A DNA stretch of 64,000 nt, from contig NZ_CP102290.1 of the NCBI RefSeq assembly GCF_025151995.1, forward strand, positions 62,001 through 126,000. Direction: 5' to 3'. Positions within the stretch are counted from its first letter, which is position 1. Each line of letters starts with the position of its first letter. Origin of the DNA: Ruminococcus gauvreauii (lineage in GTDB: Bacteria; Bacillota; Clostridia; Lachnospirales; Lachnospiraceae). This document shows, one piece after another, positions 59,425 through 64,000 of this stretch. The notes under the pieces are model-generated. The model did no database searches. It saw only the letters and a program-made list of their open reading frames with translations, and was not told where the DNA came from. Position numbers and translations under genes: made by a program.

Positions 59425-59958
59425 ATGCAATATACAACTACCTATCAATCACCGTTGGGCAGTATTACACTCGCAAGCAATGGTGAGAGCCTGACCGGCC
59501 TTTGGTTTGCCGGTCAAAAATACTATGGAGAAACGCTGTCCGCAGAACATGAAGAAAAGGACCTGTCCGTGTTTAGTCAGACCAGATCCTGGCTGGATTG
59601 TTATTTTCGGGGAGAAGACCCCTCATTTACACCTCCGCTGTATCTGCACAGCTCCCCATTCCGACTTGAAGTATGGGAGATCCTGAAACAGATTCCATAC
59701 GGAAAAGTCATGACATACGGGGCGATCGCCGACATCATGGCCCGGCAAAGAGGGATGAAAACCATCTCCGCCCAGGCGGTCGGGGGTGCCGTCGGACACA
59801 ATCCAATCTCAATTATCATCCCATGCCACAGAGTTGTCGGAAGCAGCGGCAGCCTGACCGGATATGCAGGCGGCATTGATAAAAAGGTCAGACTGCTTAC
59901 CCTTGAACATGTTGACATGAAACATTTGTTTATCCCTGAGAACGGGACCGCATTATAA
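59425..59958 (+). CDS. ogt: Methylated-DNA--protein-cysteine methyltransferase
   Basis: About 177 aa from the second ATG (59425), nine bases after GAGGG; the first ATG is too close to it. Catalytic IIPCHRVVG (acceptor Cys), recognition region IPYGKVMTYGAIAD and the asparagine hinge VGGAVGHNPIS are all present, as is the N-terminal domain of Ogt. Removes alkyl groups from O6-alkylguanine by suicidal transfer. Single gene. Confidence 0.95.
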   Translation: MQYTTTYQSPLGSITLASNGESLTGLWFAGQKYYGETLSAEHEEKDLSVFSQTRSWLDCYFRGEDPSFTPPLYLHSSPFRLEVWEILKQIPYGKVMTYGAIADIMARQRGMKTISAQAVGGAVGHNPISIIIPCHRVVGSSGSLTGYAGGIDKKVRLLTLEHVDMKHLFIPENGTAL

Positions 59959-59980
59959 GGTACTACTGTTTCCTCAGGCT

Positions 59981-60862
59981 CTAGTTCCTGGATTTCCAGA
60001 GCAGCATATTATGATCAATACAACAGTCCAGCTCTTCGGAATCCTTCAGCCATGAAAGATATGAACGAACGGTACTGCCGGTCAGCACATACTGTTCATA
60101 TGTCATAGTCAGCTGATACTCGGTAAATATCTGCTGCAGTATCAGCTCAAACGATATCGGAGTCCGACAAATCGAAAGGATTCGCTCCGCAATCTCATAT
60201 ACTTTTCTTCTGTTCAGCTCAGCCAGAGGCCTGATATCATCGGTGGCTTCGGCATGTGACGGCACAAACATATTTGCCTCCATGGAAGCTATCTTATCCA
60301 GGGTTTCCAGATAAGCCGCAACATCATAGATAAAGAAAAACTGGTATTTTTCCAGGACAGCCGCACTGGTCAAACAGTCTGCCAGAAATACGGTTCCATC
60401 CGGTGTTCGAAATCCCGTCATATCAAAAAAATGCCCCGGCAAAAGTATCACTTCGATTTCCTGCGGGAACGATTCATCGGAAAAATCCACCACTTTGCTT
60501 GGCGCCGCCATCAGGAATTTATGGCGCAGCTCTTTGAACGGATAGCCGCCGTACAAAAATGACGGTTCCAGTACCGGGTGATTAGTAAACACCGCTTCCA
60601 CCCCATTTGCAAAAATCTTACATCCATACTGCTGCTGAAGGTAATGATTGCCCCCGATATGATCTGCATTGGAATGTGTATTCAAGACTCCTTTCAGGTT
60701 CCAGTCATTTTGTTCCAGCAATCTGCGCACCTTACGGCCGGCGTCCTTATCATTTCCACTGTCGATGAGATAGACGTCTCTGCCATTCTGAAGATATATC
60801 CCGATCCTGGCAGGACTCTGTATATAATAGCTCACATCCCCAACCTGTATCAATTCATACAT
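59981..60862 (-). CDS. MBL-fold metallo-hydrolase
   Basis: 293 aa. Lactamase_B fold: THSNADHIGG (motif 2, where the second His of HxHxDH is Asn), GHFFDMTGF (motif 3), FLADCL (motif 4, metal Asp) and PSHAEA (motif 5). The C-terminal 90 residues add a winged-helix-like tail (AERILSICRTPISFELILQQIFTEYQ). The substituted His may alter metal binding. Start ATG with AAAAGAGGTG. Substrate unknown; its promoter region carries one copy of the AAATAA-ATTGTTA element shared with the opposite gene. Confidence 0.85.
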   Translation of the reverse strand: MYELIQVGDVSYYIQSPARIGIYLQNGRDVYLIDSGNDKDAGRKVRRLLEQNDWNLKGVLNTHSNADHIGGNHYLQQQYGCKIFANGVEAVFTNHPVLEPSFLYGGYPFKELRHKFLMAAPSKVVDFSDESFPQEIEVILLPGHFFDMTGFRTPDGTVFLADCLTSAAVLEKYQFFFIYDVAAYLETLDKIASMEANMFVPSHAEATDDIRPLAELNRRKVYEIAERILSICRTPISFELILQQIFTEYQLTMTYEQYVLTGSTVRSYLSWLKDSEELDCCIDHNMLLWKSRN

Positions 60863-60882
60863 GAAACAACACCTCTTTTACC

Positions 60883-60899
60883 AAATAATATTGTTAAAA
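60883..60899. promoter_or_regulatory. Operator-like element, copy 1
   Basis: AAATAATATTGTTAAAA lies 21 bp upstream of the MBL-hydrolase start and matches copy 2 at 13 of 17 positions. It could bind the same regulator. Confidence 0.4.
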
Positions 60900-60946
60900 G
60901 GTTACCATATGCAGGTAAAATAATCAACCTGTCCTGCTCCGGCGTA

Positions 60947-60988
60947 TTGACTTCTGGCATTATTTGCATCAAAATAACATTGTTATTT
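60947..60988 (+). promoter_or_regulatory. Promoter with perfect palindromic operator, copy 2
   Basis: TTGACT (60947-60952) and CAAAAT (60970-60975) are 17 bp apart. A perfect palindrome AAATAACA-T-TGTTATTT (60972-60988) covers the -10 element. It drives the collapsed ABC transporter that follows. Confidence 0.55.
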
Positions 60989-61008
60989 AATTTTAAAAGG
61001 AGGATTTT

Positions 61009-62620
61009 ATGTATATTCAAATTGATAAGTTAAGGAAGAGCTACGGTGAAGGAGGCAGTTATGTCCAGGTTCTGAATGGAATCTCCACACAGGTAAAAAA
61101 AGGACAGATGTGTGTGATCCTGGGACCGTCAGGTTCCGGCAAATCAGGGGTCAGCCCGCGGCTGATAACAGAGAAATATTCATAGAACGGCTTTATGCTG
61201 CAGCTCATCAGGTCTCCATCGGCGATGCCATTACGCTCGCAGGAACTGGCTTTTCCGTCAGTGGAATCGGTACATCTGCGGATTATGATCATTGCCTGCA
61301 GAACATGGCGGATATGTCGTCGGACGGAAGAATCTTCGGAACCGCTTTCGTTACTGATGAGGCATATGATGCTCTGCTTCTCAGCGGCCAGGCACTTCAC
61401 GCTGAAGAACACCGGTACAGCTATCGCCTGCGAGATTGTGTCTCTGATACGGAGTTTAAGGACGCCCTGATGAAGTTGAAGACTGACCCGCAGGAAATAC
61501 AAAAGCCTCTCTTTCAGGAGTTGCTGGATGAACCTCTTCCTGTTGACATTCATAACCTGACGGACTTTGTAAAAGCAAGCGGCAATCCCAGAATCAAGAG
61601 CGCGAACAGGGATGTGGAAATCAATATCAAAGTGGGGCTGGTGACGGGCATTATCATCCTGGCACTGATCACTTTTGTCGTGTCTGTTTTTGTGGTGCAT
61701 TCCATAGATATGGAAAGCAGCATGATCGATGCCCTGTATGCTCTGGGTTTAAAACAGCGGCAGCTGATGCTGCATTACACCGTGCTCCCGGTGCTGATCT
61801 GTCTGTCAGGTGGAATCCTTGGCTTATCCTGTATGGCATTGCTGTTCCTCCCTTGACCGCTTTTGCCGTCAATCTTCTGATCATCCGCAGGCGATTGATG
61901 CGAAGTGCGCTGACCCTGCTGCGCAGAGAACAACCGCAGAGAAAGAGCAGCCGGATCATGCTCCCCGGCTGCAGCTATTTTAAAACTTTTCAGCTTCGCC
62001 AGATACTGCGGGAAAAGCGCAGTTGTCTTGCTTTGCTTGCCGGAATGTTCGTTTCCCTGCTGATTCTGGTGCTGGGATTAAACTGTTACGCCCTGTGCCG
62101 GAATATTCAGAAACAGAATGCTGAGGATACAAAATATGAATATATGTACCAGCTGAAATATCCGGACGATGAGATCCCGGAAAATGGCTATATCGCCTAC
62201 GTTACCGGTCTGAAAAAAGAAGTTTTAGGATACGATATGGAGATCATGATGCCTCTGATGACCATGATGACGAGTGTGTCTGTTTTGATTTTTCTGACCG
62301 TCATGTATCAGATGATGAAAGTAATGCTTGACCGCGCTGCCCGCAGCATATCGCTGATGAAAATATTCGGATACCGAAACAGAGAAATCCGCAGACTTTA
62401 CCTGGACGGCAATTTGCTGCTGACCGCAGCAGGTGCATTGCTTATAATACCAGCTGCCAAGCTGCTCATGGATTTTCTCTATCCGGTTTTTATTGCCAAT
62501 GTAGCCTGCGGTGTTGATCTGTCCTGGCCACAGCTCCTTTACGTTATCGTATATGCCTTTATACTTCTCAGTTATTATCTGGTACGCGCAGTACTCATGA
62601 AAAGGATTGATATGCATTAA
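61009..62620 (+). pseudogene. Collapsed FtsX/MacB-type ABC transporter (ATPase joined to permease remnants)
   Basis: The ATG at 61009 (AAAAGGAGG upstream) opens an ATPase of the LolD/BceA type: IQIDKLRKSYGEGGSYVQVLNG and Walker A GPSGSGKS. At 61145 the sequence leaves the ATPase and enters a permease ectodomain (AAAHQVSIGDAITLAGTGFSVSGIGTSADYD), so the rest of the ATPase and the permease start are deleted. The permease continues with NIKVGLVTGIIILALITFVVSVFVVHSIDM, hits a stop at 61854-61856, and resumes in another frame to 62620 with the FtsX end (ISLMKIFGYRNREIRRLYLDG). At least three lesions make it non-functional, although the promoter and operator are intact. Confidence 0.85.
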
Positions 62621-63735
62621 TACAGGTCATTCTGCACCTTTTCCAGTTCCTCGCGTATCGAAATGTGCTGCGGACAGACTTCCTCACACTTGCCGCACCC
62701 GATGCATTTATCCGCGCGTTCTTTTCCGTGTCCGTCAACCAGCCAGTTCTCCTGGTGCAGAGCGGCTGCCTTATCTTTGTAAAGCGTAAGATAGTTCAAT
62801 GCTGTAAAAGCCCCGGAAATCCCGATATTCTGCGGGCAGACCTTGGCACAGTAGTTGCATGTCGTACAAGGAATCAACGGAATTTTGTTCAGCGCATCCT
62901 GTGCCTTTTTTATCGTTTCTCTTTCACGGTTTGTTAATCCGGAAAATGTTTTCATAAAGGACAGATTATCTTCCATCTGTTCCACATTACTCATGCCGGA
63001 CAAAACCGTAATGACGCCTTTAAGATCAGCTGCAAACCGGATTGCCCAGGACGCATTGGAAGCGTTCGGGTCTGCTGCTTTTAAAATCTCTTCCACCGGT
63101 CCCGGAGGTGTCGCGAGCATACCTCCTTTGACCGGTTCCATGATAACAACCGGTTTTCCATGTTTTTGCGCCACTTCATAGCAGGCTCTTGACTGAACAG
63201 CCGGATTTTCCCAGTCTGCATAATTGATCTGAAGCTGAACAAATTCCATTTCCGGGTGTGCTGTCAGTATCGCTTCCAGTTCATCCGGTGTTGAATGGAA
63301 AGAGAATCCGGCGTGTTTGATCAATCCTTCTTCCTTCTTTTCCTGAATCCAGCTCCACATGTCATATTCATCAAAGTATTTTGTTCTGCCCTCTCCCAGG
63401 TTATGCAGCAGATAAAAGTCAAAATATCCTGCTCCGGTCTGCTTTAATGATGTCTCAAACTGTGCAGCAGCTTCTTCCCGGCTGCTGCAGTCGATCCATG
63501 CCGCATTTTTTGTGGCCAGCTGAAATTTCTCTCTTGGGTACCGTTCTACCAGCGCCTGCCGTATCGCGTCTTCGCTCCCGGCATACGCCCATGCAGTGTC
63601 AAAATAAGTAAATCCGGCATCCATGAACTTATCAACCATGACTTTTACCTGTTCAACGTCGATCACGTTATCCGTCTGCGGCAGACGCATCAGACCAAAA
63701 CCCAGTTTTTTGATATCTTCTCCTGTTAAACTCAT
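62617..63735 (-). CDS. Aldo/keto reductase with C-terminal 4Fe-4S domain
   Basis: About 372 aa starting at the second of two adjacent ATGs, six bases after AGGAGG. Barrel motifs FTYFDTAWAYAGSEDAIR (Asp, Tyr), LATKNA (Lys) and YLLHNLGE; C-terminal cysteine clusters CTTCNYCAKVCPQN and CIGCGKCEEVCPQH each fit 4Fe-4S binding. Same architecture as the protein at 33766-34878 but clearly a separate paralogue. Stand-alone gene, convergent with the broken ABC transporter. Confidence 0.92.
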   Translation of the reverse strand: MSLTGEDIKKLGFGLMRLPQTDNVIDVEQVKVMVDKFMDAGFTYFDTAWAYAGSEDAIRQALVERYPREKFQLATKNAAWIDCSSREEAAAQFETSLKQTGAGYFDFYLLHNLGEGRTKYFDEYDMWSWIQEKKEEGLIKHAGFSFHSTPDELEAILTAHPEMEFVQLQINYADWENPAVQSRACYEVAQKHGKPVVIMEPVKGGMLATPPGPVEEILKAADPNASNASWAIRFAADLKGVITVLSGMSNVEQMEDNLSFMKTFSGLTNRERETIKKAQDALNKIPLIPCTTCNYCAKVCPQNIGISGAFTALNYLTLYKDKAAALHQENWLVDGHGKERADKCIGCGKCEEVCPQHISIREELEKVQNDLY

Positions 63736-63861
63736 CATAAACCTCCTGTTTTTTATTCTATTTTACCGCAAATTGGCTCCGGAGTGAATATGAAGGTCGT
63801 ATAATCCGGCAAAAAAACGGGCATAGATACATCATATTTTATATCCGAAGGAGTTGTGCGT

Positions 63862-64000
63862 ATGTTAAATGAAAAAGTATCTCAGCTTTTAAACCGGCAG
63901 GTCAATAAAGAATTTTATTCCGCATATCTGTATCTGTACTATTCTAATTTTTATTCAGACAGAGGTCTTGACGGTTTTGCCAACTGGTATCAGGTTCAGG
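63862..64000 (+). CDS. Ferritin, non-heme (5' part; continues beyond window)
   Basis: 46 codons are visible from an ATG preceded by GAAGGAG. LLNRQVNKEFYSAYLYLYYSNFYSDRGLDGFANWY is the first helix of bacterial FtnA-type ferritin, including the ferroxidase Glu (EFYSAYLY) and Tyr. Stores iron as ferric mineral. A TATAAT element is seen at 63800-63805 but no well-spaced -35. Confidence 0.9.
   Translation, partial: MLNEKVSQLLNRQVNKEFYSAYLYLYYSNFYSDRGLDGFANWYQVQ

Noticed and set aside
63773..63805. A complete sigma-A promoter for the ferritin gene
   Set aside because: TATAAT is clear but the nearest -35-like TTGGCT is 21 bp away, too far for a confident call.
1..64000. tRNA, rRNA, CRISPR array, prophage or insertion sequence
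   Set aside because: I looked for tRNA-like clover patterns, rRNA blocks, regularly spaced repeats and transposase or integrase motifs by eye and found none; a tRNAscan and IS search would be decisive.

Overview
The window looks like a chromosomal segment of a low-to-mid GC anaerobic Bacillota, most likely a Clostridia of the Lachnospiraceae type. Supporting signs are strong AGGAGG ribosome binding sites, Gram-positive lipoproteins, a cobalamin riboswitch, 4Fe-4S aldo/keto reductases, iron-type alcohol dehydrogenase, a stand-alone SufC/SufB-like pair, an AroF-TyrA-AroA operon and many VanRS/OmpR-like two-component systems. The genus cannot be fixed from this sequence alone. I saw no rRNA, tRNA, CRISPR array, phage or transposase gene.

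1-9.6 kb (minus strand): one operon behind a cobalamin riboswitch with its own intrinsic terminator. It encodes a SAM methyltransferase, two half-size ABC transporters of exporter fold, and a complete Nik/Opp-type importer (two permeases, two ATPases, and a lipoprotein binding protein cut by the window edge). B12 control suggests cobalt, corrinoid or metallophore traffic. 9.7-20.2 kb (minus): a two-component system followed by seven genes. These mix a CUT1-type (maltose-like) ABC importer with parts normally found in efflux pumps, namely an HlyD-like adaptor and a MacB-periplasmic-core-like membrane protein. The binding protein carries a large extra N-terminal domain. This is the best candidate here for an undescribed system.

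20.4-28.3 kb: a DUF255 thioredoxin-like protein, a hybrid histidine kinase overlapping a REC-HD-GYP-GGDEF regulator, and a GntR-like regulator with two DNA-binding domains. 28.3-36.5 kb (minus): a redox gene set (Fe-alcohol dehydrogenase, flavodoxin lipoprotein, aldo/keto reductase, SDR, NAD(P)H oxidoreductase) under a divergent LysR gene. It is interspersed with remnants of decayed genes: C-S lyase, LysE exporter, DUF3737, amide hydrolase, carboxymuconolactone decarboxylase and zinc alcohol dehydrogenase.

37-44.8 kb (minus): MarR/DUF1848 pair; an ABC-2 export system (small membrane protein, ATPase, two permeases) behind its own RR/HK pair and a probable response-regulator-activated promoter; DUF2007 and NTF2-like proteins. 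45-56 kb: SPFH protein with a ribbon-helix-helix partner (plus), leuS, an unknown membrane protein and an EF-G-like GTPase (minus), then aroF-tyrA-aroA (plus). 56-64 kb: SufB-like/SufC pair behind a sigma-like factor lacking region 4, a heavy-metal-binding membrane protein, ogt, an MBL-fold hydrolase, a collapsed FtsX-type ABC transporter with its operator still present, a second 4Fe-4S aldo/keto reductase and the start of a ferritin gene.
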